Positions 44,214-52,530 of a stretch of DNA of 64,000 nt are shown here, one piece after another; position 1 is the stretch's first letter; each line of letters opens with the position of its first letter. A program made the translations under genes and the position numbers. This stretch comes from Paenibacillus sp. 32352 (GTDB taxonomy: Bacteria > Bacillota > Bacilli > Paenibacillales > NBRC-103111): positions 1-64,000 of the forward strand of contig NZ_MZNT01000020.1 of the NCBI RefSeq assembly GCF_002042965.1, written 5' to 3'. The notes beneath the pieces are model-generated. The model saw only the letters and a list, made by a program, of their open reading frames with translations, was not told the origin of the DNA and ran no database searches.

Positions 44214-44696
44214 ATGACTACCAAAAAGGCCGATGGTAAGGTTCTTGCGCAGAACAAGAAAGCTTCCCATGATTATTTTATTGAGGATACTTACGAGTGC
44301 GGCATGGTGCTGACCGGCACGGAGATCAAGTCGCTAAGGCTGGGACGAGCTAATATCGGTGATGCTTTTGCCACCATACGGAACGGCGAGGCCTTCATTC
44401 ATAATGTGCATATCAGCCCGTTCGAGCAGGGAAATCGGCATAATCCGTCCGATCCGACCCGTACCCGCAAGCTGCTGCTGAAGAAAGCGGAGATCCGCAA
44501 GCTGCTTGGTCAAGCCAAGCAGGAAGGGTATACGCTCGTGCCGCTCAAGATTTATGTGCGGAACGGCTACGCGAAGCTGCTGCTCGGTCTCGGTCGAGGG
44601 AAGAAGCAGTACGATAAGCGCGAATCCGCGGCCAAACGCGATGCGCAGCGTGATATTCAACGGGCCCTTCGCGAGAAGCAGAAGATTGCCCGATAG
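44214..44696 (+). CDS. smpB: SsrA-binding protein SmpB
   Basis: 160 residues. VLAQNKKASHDYFIEDTYE, GTEIKSLRLGRANIGDAF, FEQGNRHNPSDPTR and the basic tail with DKRESAAKRDAQRD. It carries tmRNA into stalled ribosomes; ssrA follows directly. AAGGAGTTGGGGAACG precedes ATG 44214. Confidence 0.96.
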   Translation: MTTKKADGKVLAQNKKASHDYFIEDTYECGMVLTGTEIKSLRLGRANIGDAFATIRNGEAFIHNVHISPFEQGNRHNPSDPTRTRKLLLKKAEIRKLLGQAKQEGYTLVPLKIYVRNGYAKLLLGLGRGKKQYDKRESAAKRDAQRDIQRALREKQKIAR

Positions 44697-44748
44697 CACC
44701 CATCGCCAATTTCAATGCGAAATTGGTTCGGCTTCCAGCAAGATAGGC

Positions 44749-44776
44749 TTCACTTTGTTCGGAAATATGGTATACT
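44749..44776 (+). promoter_or_regulatory. ssrA promoter
   Basis: TTCACT, 16-base spacer, TATACT, about 70 bases before the mature tmRNA 5' end. Confidence 0.6.
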
Positions 44777-44844
44777 AAGTAAGCATCCCAAGCGGATGCA
44801 TGCTTCATCTATTGCGGCTTTCCTGGCAGAAAGCCCACCTATGC

Positions 44845-45206
44845 GGGGACGTTTCTGGATTCGACGGGGATAGTTCGAGCATAGGTAGCGGGTAGTGGGG
44901 ACGCGACCGCTTTATCAACGCTAAAGCCTATTAAATGGCAAACAACAACAACCTGCTCTTTTAGCAGCCTAAGAAACTGCTGGAGCGCTCCTACCTTCCA
45001 TCGCCCATGTGGCGGGATAGGGGCTCAACCTATAGTGGGATACGCTGTCTAGTCTCCGCCTGCGGCTAGCTGAAGAAGACAACCAGGCTGACCCAACGCA
45101 GAGCCGGTTACGGGGCGCTGCTCGGGTGACATCAAAACTGTGACTACACCCGTAGAAGCCTATGTGGCGTTATCTTCGGACAGGGGTTCGACTCCCCTCG
45201 TCTCCA
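44845..45206 (+). ncRNA. ssrA: tmRNA
   Basis: 362 nt. 5' GGGGACGTTTCTGGATTCGAC and 3' GGTTCGACTCCCCTCGTCTCCA form the tRNA-like acceptor and T-arm. The tag frame runs from GGC 44937 to TAA 44970-44972 and encodes GKQQQPALLAA, ending LLAA instead of the more common ALAA. CCA is not encoded. The last 96 bases are duplicated at 52129-52224 by an integrated island. The island kept the gene whole by carrying the 3' end. Confidence 0.97.
45111..45206 (+). repeat. Island boundary att site at ssrA 3' end (left copy)
   Basis: 96 bases identical to 52129-52224. Flanking bases differ on both sides (A versus T before, T versus G after). It covers the tmRNA 3' half including the T-arm and acceptor, a classic tyrosine-integrase target. 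Confidence 0.93.
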
Positions 45207-45215
45207 TAAGTACAA

Positions 45216-45246
45216 GCAAAGACACTCGAGAGGGTGTCTTTTTGCT
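45216..45246 (+). terminator. Terminator of ssrA (island-borne)
   Basis: GCAAAGACAC ... GTGTCTTTTTGC hairpin with a TTTTT run, ten bases past the tmRNA 3' end. Confidence 0.88.
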
Positions 45247-45612
45247 TTATAGAGACGCCAAGGGGGAGATCCTTTGAGGGTACAGATCGAGCGGATCTGA
45301 AGCAATAGCCTCTTTTTATTCTTAACGATAAAAAACTATTTCCTGAATTTGTTGAACCGAGACTGAAGGGAACTGTAAATACGTGTTTCCGAAGTTGTTC
45401 ATTTTAATACTATTGAGGAAGGAAAAGGAAAAGGAAAAGGAAAACCCATGACGAATATTGTATAATAATGTAATAAAGTATTAGGAGGCTGTTAGTTTCA
45501 CACAATCAACTCTGTCAAAGAAATTCAGTGTCAGATACATACAAGATCTGCACCAAATTGTTAATGCCTTATTTAACTGAACAAATATTTTATTGGTTAG
45601 AGGGGATCAATC
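45247..45612. other. Non-coding left end of the island
   Basis: No gene seen. AT-rich. Holds a short tandem run of GGAAAA units (four, 45416-45446) and a TATAAT near 45463 that may drive the first island gene. Confidence 0.6.
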
Positions 45613-46761
45613 TTGGCGATTGAACTGGCGTCACTACCCGAAAAGCTTCGTAGATATAGAGAGCAATTTCAGATATCAAATGAGGAGTTAGCGCTCTATA
45701 CAGGTATTGAAGTGGATCGATTATCTGCTTTTGAACAGGGTTTTTTGGAGCCTTCTGGTGATGAAATTCTGATACTTGCCGATTATTATAAATGTGATTT
45801 TCGATTCTTTATTACCAATAAACAAGTAACCTCATTTGAACAAACAGATTATTTGTTTAGAAAATATGGCGGAAAACTTTCTAAATCAGATCGGTGGGCT
45901 ATACAAGAGGTTTTATTCTTAGCTGAGAATGAGGCTTTCTTAACTCAAAATCTTGGTCTCCAGCATACGGCTTTTTACTTTGAGAAAGAAGGCTCGAATT
46001 ATAAATATCATGGCAGAGCAGCAGCATCAAGACTTAGGTCGTATTTAAATTATAGCGATAATGAGATTCCGTTAAATATATACAGAGATTTTCGAAAGCT
46101 AGGAGTAAAAGTATATCGTCGTAAACTAGATAACTCTAATATCTCAGGATTATATATTAATCACCCAATTGCAGGGAAATGCATTCTTGTGAACTATTCA
46201 GAAGATATGTTTAGGCAACGATTTACAGCGGCACATGAAGTTGCTCATAGTATTTTGGATGACGAGCATCAAGCCGTTGTTTCTTTTACTAAGTGGTCTA
46301 AAAATGACTTAGTAGAAATTCGTGCGAATACCTTCGCTGCTCATTTTTTATTGCCTCGGAATTTCACAAACTTAATTCCTAGTTCGCACAGTTGGGACGA
46401 TGAGAAAGTTCTTTATTGGTCAGTGAAACTTAATGTAAACACGGAAGTTTTGGCGATAGCATTGAAAGATGAACGTTTAATTGACTCCAATACGGAGAGA
46501 TTAATTAAATCAGTGAAAGTGCCTAGAAATTTAAAGATTGATCCAGAATTACGAGGATTATCGCCCAAAGGAGAAGAAAGAAGAAAAACTCTATTGGAGC
46601 GTGGACTTACTAGTGATTATTTACAATTGTGCTTAGATGCATATGCAAAGGATATTATAACAGCCTCTAGAATGGCAGAAATGCTTATGGTTCACGAGAG
46701 AGAACTGCGAGAAATAATGAGCATCTTTGGGGTGAATATTCGATATGTCCAACCAGATTAA
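45613..46761 (+). CDS. XRE helix-turn-helix / ImmA-IrrE metallopeptidase fusion
   Basis: 382 residues. N-terminal XRE-type helix-turn-helix (about residues 8-68: LRRYREQFQISNEELALYTG). Central ImmA/IrrE (COG2856) domain with zinc motif HEVAH at 208-212 and a downstream helix RANTFAAHFLLP that supplies the third ligand. Such fusions cleave or act as repressors and serve as antitoxins or mobile-element switches. TTG 45613 is seven bases after GAGGGG. The last 17 bases overlap the PIN-like gene, so the two are translationally coupled, like a toxin-antitoxin pair. AT-rich codons unlike rnr or smpB. Confidence 0.85.
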   Translation: MAIELASLPEKLRRYREQFQISNEELALYTGIEVDRLSAFEQGFLEPSGDEILILADYYKCDFRFFITNKQVTSFEQTDYLFRKYGGKLSKSDRWAIQEVLFLAENEAFLTQNLGLQHTAFYFEKEGSNYKYHGRAAASRLRSYLNYSDNEIPLNIYRDFRKLGVKVYRRKLDNSNISGLYINHPIAGKCILVNYSEDMFRQRFTAAHEVAHSILDDEHQAVVSFTKWSKNDLVEIRANTFAAHFLLPRNFTNLIPSSHSWDDEKVLYWSVKLNVNTEVLAIALKDERLIDSNTERLIKSVKVPRNLKIDPELRGLSPKGEERRKTLLERGLTSDYLQLCLDAYAKDIITASRMAEMLMVHERELREIMSIFGVNIRYVQPD

Positions 46762-47317
46762 GAACTTTTACTTACATAATGTTATAGACACCTGCTCGAT
46801 TTGGAATATTCTTTCTTCAACTGTTTTTTATTCGGCTGTTCTTCAAGCGAAATGTACTTTAATATGTACTCGGTTTGTACTCTATGAATGTCTGCAAAAA
46901 CCAAGAAGAAGTAGCACAACAGAAGAAGAGATTCTAAAAGATCGCTTAATATCCGAGCGTAATAAGGGTAGACTTAGAGATTATCACCTAAGCATTTCAG
47001 ATTTGCAGGAAGTGGAAATACTTCAAAGTAGCAAAAATCTGTCAAAAGGGGAACTTTCATCAATTGCTTTTGCTAAAAGAATGGGACAAGCATTTTTAAC
47101 TGATGATCAGGGAGCAAGGAAACTAGCTGCAATGTTTATGGAAAATGATAAGGTGCAGACAACTCCTCAATTATTTGGGTGGCTTTTCTATGAGGGCCAT
47201 CTGATCGATTCGGATAAGGATATTATCATCAAGGAACATACTGAGCTAAACCGACCCTTATCTAAATATTTAAATAAAATGTACGAACAGTCTATGCAGA
47301 TGAAACTATACAAATAA
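46745..47317 (+). CDS. PIN-like nuclease partner
   Basis: 190 residues. Acidic residues fit a PIN nuclease fold: Asp15 in VIDTCSIWN, Glu in SKGELSSIAFA (about residue 103) and Asp-Asp in LTDDQGARKLA (about 118-119). Such enzymes cut RNA. Overlap with the XRE-ImmA/IrrE gene suggests that the latter restrains it. GGGGTGA lies nine bases before ATG 46745. Family assignment is by motif pattern only; the middle of the protein is unusual for PIN. Confidence 0.68.
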   Translation: MSNQIKNFYLHNVIDTCSIWNILSSTVFYSAVLQAKCTLICTRFVLYECLQKPRRSSTTEEEILKDRLISERNKGRLRDYHLSISDLQEVEILQSSKNLSKGELSSIAFAKRMGQAFLTDDQGARKLAAMFMENDKVQTTPQLFGWLFYEGHLIDSDKDIIIKEHTELNRPLSKYLNKMYEQSMQMKLYK

Positions 47318-47396
47318 TGAATTTATGCATAACCGATCTTAGAGACCCATGTTAATTTCAAAGTCAACCAAACTGCAAACGAAAGTCGGTGATATT

Positions 47397-49352
47397 ATGG
47401 GACTGAGACAATTAGAGGTTAAGTTATCAAATGAACATCTTAACAAATTCTCAAAAACAAAACCTCTTAAGGCATTAGCTGAGTTAATATGGAATGCTCT
47501 TGATGCAGACGCAACTGAGGTTGAGGTGAAATTTGATAAAAATGGTCTTGGGGGAATTGAACATATTTACATCGTGGATAACGGTGATGGTATAAACTTT
47601 GGATATATCAATGACCGCTTTGGGAAATTAGGCGGCTCTCATAAAATTAATGCAAGGTTTAGTCCTGGGGGAAGGAGGTATCATGGTAAACTTGGTCAGG
47701 GACGTTATAATGGATTTGCTTTAGGTAAAAGTGTAGAGTGGGTTTGTATCTTCAGGGAAGATGAGGAACTATACGAATATAATATAATAGGTCGGTTAGG
47801 GAATATGAACTACTTTCAATTTTCCGAACCTAAGAAAATAATAGGGATTAGGACTGGAGTTAGCGTAAGTATAACAGAACTATTCGATGAGAAGGTCAAT
47901 GAATTAGCAGATAGTGAAAGATTAGCCAGTGAATTAACAGTAATCTTCGCTCCGTATTTACTCGCATATAGTGGAATAAAGATTATCATTGATGGGAGAA
48001 AGTTGGACCCAAACAAAGTAATTGCTTCCCAACAGAACTATATAATTAATGTAAACTATCATAATGGAGAAATTAAAGGATTATTAAAAGTCATTGAATG
48101 GAAAACGGGTTCAAATAAGAAATTATTCTTATGCAATAACGAAGGAATTACTTACGAGGAAGAATCATCTGGAGTTAAGAGTACAGGAGGATTTTCCCAT
48201 ACTGCCTATCTTCATAGTGATGTAATTGAAAAGCTGGTTAATGAAAATCAACTAGAAGTAAGAGAGATGTCACTCGAATATAATGCACTTAGAGATGAAG
48301 CCTATGAGATACTTAAATCCGTTTACCGAAGTAGACTTGCAAATGAAGCATCTAAAGAAGTTAAGAAGCTTAAGGAAGAAAAGGTTTATCCATACTCAGG
48401 CAAGGCAACTTCAGTAATTGAGATTGCTGAGAGGCAGGTTTTTGATATCTGCGCTGTAAAAATAAATCAGTATTTACCCGAATTCAGTAATCTAAATAAA
48501 GGATCAAAAAAATTCACCTATAGACTTCTTAAAGAAGCTTTACAGGCAAATCCAACGAGTTTAAGCAAGATATTAAATGAAGTTTTAAATTTACCAATAG
48601 ATCAACAGGAAGAGTTCGCCGCGATACTCGATAAGACCAGTCTAGAATCCATAATAAATACAACGAAATTAATATCGGATCGAGTTTCGTTTATTAATGG
48701 CCTGGAACAGATACTTTATACCGATGAATATCACAAACGCTTAAAAGAAAGAAGTCAGTTGCATAAGATTCTATTGGGTGAGTTGTGGTTATTCGGTGAG
48801 CAGTATACATACGCCTACGATGATATTTCCCTAAAAAATGCTCTTAAGAAGCATTTGCAACTTCTTGGTAGAAGTGATTTGTCTGAAGAAATTGACTATA
48901 CAAATATAAAAGACTTGAATGATATACCAGACATTGGACTATATCGTCAATGTGTCACTGGTAGTGGCGACCACTTTGAAAACCTAGTAATTGAACTTAA
49001 GAGACCTTCCTGTACGATAAGTCAGGATGAGCTTAACCAGATTGAGAAATATGCTGTAGCCATAGAGGAGAATGAGTATTTTGACAAGGATAAAACAAAA
49101 TGGAAAATAATACTCCTCGGCATCAAGATGGATAAATTTGCTGCAAAAAAGGTAACACAGTCTGATCGGGAACCTGGACTTCTTTATCGTGGTGATAATA
49201 TGGAAGTTTGGGTTAAAGAATGGAAACAAGTTATTCAGGAAGCGAAAGGTAAGCATAGATACCTACAAGATAAATTAGAGTTGTTCGTGAAAGACAATGA
49301 AGAAGGTATGAGGTATTTAAAAGAGAAGTACAGCCAGTATTTGCCTGAATAA
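47397..49352 (+). CDS. GHKL (MORC/HSP90-like) ATPase with C-terminal Shedu/PD-(D/E)XK-like nuclease
   Basis: 651 residues. Bergerat ATP fold: N-box ELIWNALDADATEV (about residues 29-42), G1 VDNGDGINF, G2 GKLGQGRYNGFALG. A middle helical region follows. The last quarter has GDHFENLVIELKRP (about 525-539), the E-x-K core of Shedu-type PD-(D/E)XK nucleases, then SQDELNQIEKYA. GHKL-nuclease fusions occur in phage-defence and restriction contexts, where ATP-driven closure activates DNA cutting. I use ATG 47397 (MGLRQLEV); ATG 47349 would add 16 residues. Very AT-rich. Function inferred. Confidence 0.75.
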   Translation: MGLRQLEVKLSNEHLNKFSKTKPLKALAELIWNALDADATEVEVKFDKNGLGGIEHIYIVDNGDGINFGYINDRFGKLGGSHKINARFSPGGRRYHGKLGQGRYNGFALGKSVEWVCIFREDEELYEYNIIGRLGNMNYFQFSEPKKIIGIRTGVSVSITELFDEKVNELADSERLASELTVIFAPYLLAYSGIKIIIDGRKLDPNKVIASQQNYIINVNYHNGEIKGLLKVIEWKTGSNKKLFLCNNEGITYEEESSGVKSTGGFSHTAYLHSDVIEKLVNENQLEVREMSLEYNALRDEAYEILKSVYRSRLANEASKEVKKLKEEKVYPYSGKATSVIEIAERQVFDICAVKINQYLPEFSNLNKGSKKFTYRLLKEALQANPTSLSKILNEVLNLPIDQQEEFAAILDKTSLESIINTTKLISDRVSFINGLEQILYTDEYHKRLKERSQLHKILLGELWLFGEQYTYAYDDISLKNALKKHLQLLGRSDLSEEIDYTNIKDLNDIPDIGLYRQCVTGSGDHFENLVIELKRPSCTISQDELNQIEKYAVAIEENEYFDKDKTKWKIILLGIKMDKFAAKKVTQSDREPGLLYRGDNMEVWVKEWKQVIQEAKGKHRYLQDKLELFVKDNEEGMRYLKEKYSQYLPE

Positions 49353-49392
49353 GATATTTGTTGCCCGCCTTTAGCAGTGATTAGTTTGAATA

Positions 49393-51333
49393 ATGAATTA
49401 TGACAGTCGAAAATACGAAAGAGTTAAACATATGTCGAGTCGAAATACGGAGGCCGAGAGTAAAGTGATGAATCATAACAATAAGAGAAAAGAGATCCTT
49501 GAATTTTGTGAAAAAGCAGTAGTTGCTGCAAATGAGATACAATTAAATGTGGACCATCACGTTATTATAAAAAAGATGGCCCAACAAATAAAGAATAGAG
49601 TAGAAATTATAGAGGAGTTATGTTCTGTTGAGAAGTACAATTTGTACTTCAATGGAAAAGTGGGTTTGGGTAAATCGACTACGATTTGTAATCTTCTTAA
49701 CTTGATCGATTCAACAAAATTATTAGAAGATAGCCGTATAAATCAACCTCTATTGCTGAAAACAGGAAGTGGCCGAACAACAGTTTGTGAGACAAAAATT
49801 ATTCCAAACTCAAATAAAAGTTATATCGAAATTGAGAAAGTTGAAAGCGATGAATTTGAGAAATATTTGAACGAATTTTGTAAGTGGTTAGATGGAGAAG
49901 TTTCGGATTTCTCAGAGGAAGAGAGTCGTGTAATAAAAAACATGTGTGAAATTCCACTTAAGTTAAAAACCTCTGATGAAGTTAACGAATTCCTTAAATC
50001 GTTGACAGACAATAAGTTCAATTATTTATTGAATACAATCGCTTATAAAGAGCGTGTGGATACTGTTTTTAATTTTCCACATGACGAGAATGATTTTAAT
50101 GTTTGGCTTAAAAACACGTATGAGAGCATCAATGATGGGAAAATCAAGTCATGTCCGATGCCCTCTAAAATTTTAGTGTATATATGTGAAGATGATCTTA
50201 AGTTAAACTTACCAGAATTTATTGATTCTGTGATCGATACACGAGGAATAGATGGCGTTGGTGAACGGTCAGACATCCAGAAATATTTAACATTAAACAA
50301 TAGTATTTCTTTAATGTGCGACGAGGTTAATGGCTTTGGTGGAAATGAATCAATATTATCTATACTCAAGCAGGTTCTAATTAAAGAGAATAAGGATATT
50401 AAATATAGAACGATTCTTCTTGGGTTGGAAAAAGGCAGAGAGCTTGACAATATAACTGATTTTGAAGGCAATAGATCGGAAGGGATGGCAAGTAAACTAT
50501 CCCAAGCACAAAAAAAGTTCACCGATAACAGTGTGTACTTTGAAAATAGAAATATGTTCTTTACCAACTCAGCACCTGGTTTAAGTATTCAAGATAGTAT
50601 AATTACCAAAATTGATCTGAAAAAGAGAGCAGTAGAACAAGAGAAGTTTTTCAAGGATCTAAGAGAAGTCCTAGAAAGGATGTATGCTAATTACTATGAA
50701 GAGGTTTGTGATTCTTTAAAAACTCTTAATCAATTAGCGAATGGAAAAATAACACAGAAGACTATTGAGAAGTTTATTAGTTGTCGAAGGTTTATTGAAC
50801 AAGGAAAAGAAAAGGCTGCAATGAATAGTAACAATATAGTTAAGCGGTTCGAAGAGGCCACATTAAAGATATATCATGCATCTCTTCGTGGTGCTGTAAA
50901 TCATAATGGAATTGGAAGAACTGCCGATGTTTATGCCACTTTCCAAAGATGTGGTGGGGAGGAATTTTCTGAAAGGTGTCATAATCAAAAAGAAGTTATT
51001 TTGGCGTTAATTAATGAAACCTTCGAAAACTGTGATGAGATGGAATTAACATGTTACCAATCGATTATTGATGAAATCAATAAAGTATATTCAAGATTGT
51101 ATACTAATTCAAGAAATGAGCATTATGATCGTACTAGAGGAAAACTTTATAATGATACTTCTTGGTCTGCTCCAAAAGAATATTGGGGAGACCGTATTGG
51201 CAGTTATAATAAGAGAGTTACAGAGGACATTATTAAAGAAATTAAAAAACAACAAATTGATGCAGAATTAATCAACTTGAATATTGAAATGAATTTCTTT
51301 GATGAGATTTTAGAATTTTTAAAGATTTCCTAG
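49393..51333 (+). CDS. Large P-loop NTPase, dynamin-like GTPase candidate
   Basis: 646 residues. P-loop NGKVGLGKSTT (about residues 87-97), a Thr-containing RTTVCET segment (switch I-like) and VIDTRGIDG (about 281-288), like the DTPG/G3 motif of dynamin and septin-type GTPases. No clear NKxD motif was found. A long helical C-terminal half follows (YANYYEEVCDSLKTLNQL; RFIEQGKEKAAMN), as in dynamin stalks. Bacterial dynamin-like proteins guard membranes against phage. Start uncertain: ATG 49393 has no clear ribosome site, ATG 49468 follows GGAGGCCGAGAG. Follows the GHKL gene by 40 bases. Confidence 0.6.
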   Translation: MNYDSRKYERVKHMSSRNTEAESKVMNHNNKRKEILEFCEKAVVAANEIQLNVDHHVIIKKMAQQIKNRVEIIEELCSVEKYNLYFNGKVGLGKSTTICNLLNLIDSTKLLEDSRINQPLLLKTGSGRTTVCETKIIPNSNKSYIEIEKVESDEFEKYLNEFCKWLDGEVSDFSEEESRVIKNMCEIPLKLKTSDEVNEFLKSLTDNKFNYLLNTIAYKERVDTVFNFPHDENDFNVWLKNTYESINDGKIKSCPMPSKILVYICEDDLKLNLPEFIDSVIDTRGIDGVGERSDIQKYLTLNNSISLMCDEVNGFGGNESILSILKQVLIKENKDIKYRTILLGLEKGRELDNITDFEGNRSEGMASKLSQAQKKFTDNSVYFENRNMFFTNSAPGLSIQDSIITKIDLKKRAVEQEKFFKDLREVLERMYANYYEEVCDSLKTLNQLANGKITQKTIEKFISCRRFIEQGKEKAAMNSNNIVKRFEEATLKIYHASLRGAVNHNGIGRTADVYATFQRCGGEEFSERCHNQKEVILALINETFENCDEMELTCYQSIIDEINKVYSRLYTNSRNEHYDRTRGKLYNDTSWSAPKEYWGDRIGSYNKRVTEDIIKEIKKQQIDAELINLNIEMNFFDEILEFLKIS

Positions 51334-51445
51334 GATATTTTCCTTTGGTGGCAATCAAAATTATGACGCATCTCGCCTGTTATTCGAATGGATGAACTGA
51401 TCTGAGTATTCAAACCAAATTACTATAATATGAGGTATTATCGAC

Positions 51446-52084
51446 ATGAGCTTTGTATATTCACTCGATACAAGTAGAAGCAAGGTTTCGGATGACCAAA
51501 TCGGCCCTATAATGGCAAAATTTAATCATTTGTTGTACAAGGAAACAGGGTTAACACTTGCAAATGTTGCATATACACATGAGCAAGCTATTGAAGCACT
51601 TTTTAAATCCAAAATGTTTGTTGGGGAGATTTTACTTGAGCAGGTGCTCTGGAAGAACATGACTAGTGAAGAAAAAGCAGTAACTTTGATCAAGTTCCTG
51701 AATGAGATTGAAATTGCCAATGAGGAACTTATAATAGTTGACAACTTCCTTTTCCCGAATAGAGCAGATGATGATTATTTGGATTTTCTCATAAGAATAT
51801 TGAATGAATCAAAAGTAAGATCACTGAAAATAATTACGCTGCCTTCGTTTAATAAAGATTTATTTGCTGAATTTGAGAAAAGAATAGCTTCATCGAATAT
51901 AATGGTTAGATTATACACCACAGAAGAATTTCATGATAGATTCTGGTTGTCGAAGGTCACACAGAAGGGTTTTAAAGTTGGTCCATCCTTAAATGGTATA
52001 GGTAAAAAGATTGGAACTATAGAGCACCTTGATCAAGATGATTTTCAAGAAATTCTATCAGAAGTGAATAAATTAACAAACTAA
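51446..52084 (+). CDS. Small protein with PLD-like C-terminal motif, island cargo
   Basis: 212 residues. The C-terminus reads EEFHDRFWLSK (His163-Asp-Arg) then VGPSLNGIGKK (about 178-188), a pattern seen in phospholipase-D-like domains of conflict-system proteins, where the His-Asp-Arg and the following Lys/Ser-Asn form the active or binding site. The N-terminal 160 residues are alpha/beta (EELIIVDNFLF; SLKIITLPSF) without a recognised domain. GAGGT lies nine bases before ATG 51446. Last gene of the island, 44 bases before the right repeat. Could be the effector or sensor of the module (inference). Confidence 0.6.
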   Translation: MSFVYSLDTSRSKVSDDQIGPIMAKFNHLLYKETGLTLANVAYTHEQAIEALFKSKMFVGEILLEQVLWKNMTSEEKAVTLIKFLNEIEIANEELIIVDNFLFPNRADDDYLDFLIRILNESKVRSLKIITLPSFNKDLFAEFEKRIASSNIMVRLYTTEEFHDRFWLSKVTQKGFKVGPSLNGIGKKIGTIEHLDQDDFQEILSEVNKLTN

Positions 52085-52128
52085 GTAACTACAGAATTTG
52101 TGGCTAGAATTACTACATATAGAGAACT

Positions 52129-52224
52129 CGGGGCGCTGCTCGGGTGACATCAAAACTGTGACTACACCCGTAGAAGCCTATGTGGCGTTATCTTCGGACA
52201 GGGGTTCGACTCCCCTCGTCTCCA
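52129..52224 (+). repeat. Island boundary att site (right copy of ssrA 3' end)
   Basis: 96 bases identical to 45111-45206. It is a truncated tmRNA piece with no 5' half, hence not a second gene. With the left copy it delimits an island of about 7 kb. Confidence 0.93.
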
Positions 52225-52248
52225 GTACCCTGTCCGAGAAATCGGATA

Positions 52249-52295
52249 GAAAAAAAGGCACAATCTCACCAAAAAAGATGAGGTTGTGCCTTTTT
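52249..52295 (+). terminator. Strong terminator, probably the ancestral ssrA terminator
   Basis: AGGCACAATCTCA pairs with TGAGGTTGTGCCT, flanked by an A run and TTTTT. It lies 25 bases after the right att copy, the position expected for the original ssrA terminator before insertion. Confidence 0.88.
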
Positions 52296-52359
52296 CATTT
52301 AAAACACTTTTATTAAACTAACGGGCAGGATAACGCAACTTACTCGAATGGTATTTATA

Positions 52360-52527
52360 TTAGCAATTTGTTTTACGGTTAGTATCTGATCCGTAAATTC
52401 CGCCGAAAAGCTGCGTAGAATCTTCTACTCCGGCTTCTTCTGCAACCATAGTTATTAATCCTGGAGGTCCCCCTATTACAGCGAAATAGCCATCCTTAGA
52501 CGCCGGATCCAATCTGCGTCTTGTGTG
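52360..52527 (-). pseudogene. Remnant of an unidentified gene
   Basis: A minus-strand open segment of about 56 codons, without start codon, reads ..DPASKDGYFAVIGGPPGLIT, then MVAEEAGVEDSTQLFGG, and ends in NRKTNC. It is protein-like, and GGPPGL recalls the C-terminus of flavin/ferredoxin reductases, but too little is left to name it. It ends three bases before the TetR stop. Consistent with deletion scars beside the island. Confidence 0.4.
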
Positions 52528-52530
52528 CTA

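Noticed and set aside
43645..44270. Long minus-strand frames opposite the RNase R tail
   Set aside because: Caused by very high GC in the repetitive tail; no start signals and the plus-strand gene is certain.
45416..45446. GGAAAA tandem run as CRISPR or iteron
   Set aside because: Only four six-base units with no spacers; simple-sequence slippage is enough.
45207..52128. Prophage
   Set aside because: No capsid, terminase, tail, lysis or integrase-like genes; five cargo genes only.
52129..52224. Second tmRNA gene
   Set aside because: Only the 3' 96 bases are present; no 5' half, tag frame or promoter. It is an att repeat.
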